Made by a program: the position numbers and the translations under genes
NCBI GenBank assembly: GCA_046758845.1
Contig: JBHIBA010000034.1
Coordinates: forward strand, 1 to 23,474
Origin: JBHIBA01 sp046758845
GTDB taxonomy: Bacteria > UBA8248 > JACPRG01 > G963555815
Reading direction: 5' to 3'
Length of the DNA: 23,474 bases
Shown: piece by piece, positions 23,470 to 23,474 of the stretch
How positions within the stretch are numbered: the first letter of the stretch is position 1
How the letters are laid out: every line of letters starts with the position of its first letter
The notes under the pieces: generated by a model
The model's database searches: none
What the model was told of the DNA's origin: nothing
The model's input: the letters and a program-made list of their open reading frames with translations, nothing else

Positions 23470-23474
23470 CGGGC

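Overview
The window is a GC-rich bacterial chromosome segment. A periplasmic HtrA protease with a signal peptide, an Lgt lipoprotein enzyme and an exported DUF3108-type protein point to a diderm (Gram-negative-type) bacterium. G/C-tract intergenic hairpin elements and the gene content recall uncultured Desulfobacterota/NC10-like lineages, but that placement is from memory and weak. Nothing looks like a phage, IS element or CRISPR array.

Layout. 1-5005 (+): a hydantoinase-B/acetone-carboxylase-type block. It holds the 3' part of one HyuB-like gene, a uroporphyrinogen-decarboxylase-fold protein, an N-terminally truncated isochorismatase-family hydrolase, and a second HyuB-like protein that carries a C-terminal four-cysteine domain like the acetone carboxylase gamma subunit. 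5199-6280: two small genes, a decayed small gene, and a pair of 32-bp direct repeats. 6283-8049 (-): gltX with a recognisable promoter, followed by tRNA-Gln(CTG) and tRNA-Glu(CTC). 8086-8301: a structured intergenic repeat element whose relative lies at the right end of the window (23283-23469). 8327-10645: an AEC-type permease and a divergent Atg22-like MFS transporter.

10919-18151 is the most interesting part. A TetR-family regulator is followed by a DUF3108-like exported protein, a small membrane protein (possibly frameshifted), a B12-binding radical SAM enzyme, a CDP-alcohol phosphatidyltransferase, a CdsA-like CTP:phosphatidate cytidylyltransferase and a PlsC-like acyltransferase. An 18-bp palindrome, TGARYGA-N4-TYRYTCA, occurs in the TetR gene's own promoter region, twice before the DUF3108 gene, and once before the phosphatidyltransferase. 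It resembles the operator class described for Bacillus FadR. I infer a dedicated, probably acyl-CoA-responsive phospholipid-building module that includes a radical SAM tailoring enzyme. The CDP-alcohol transferase has altered active-site residues, so its headgroup acceptor may be unusual.

18405-23266 (+): a MoeA-like protein with changed substrate-site residues, a RidA-family protein, an ECF-type sigma factor with no adjacent anti-sigma gene, HtrA protease and Lgt. The last three form an envelope-maintenance set. All calls are from reading the sequence; no database search was run.
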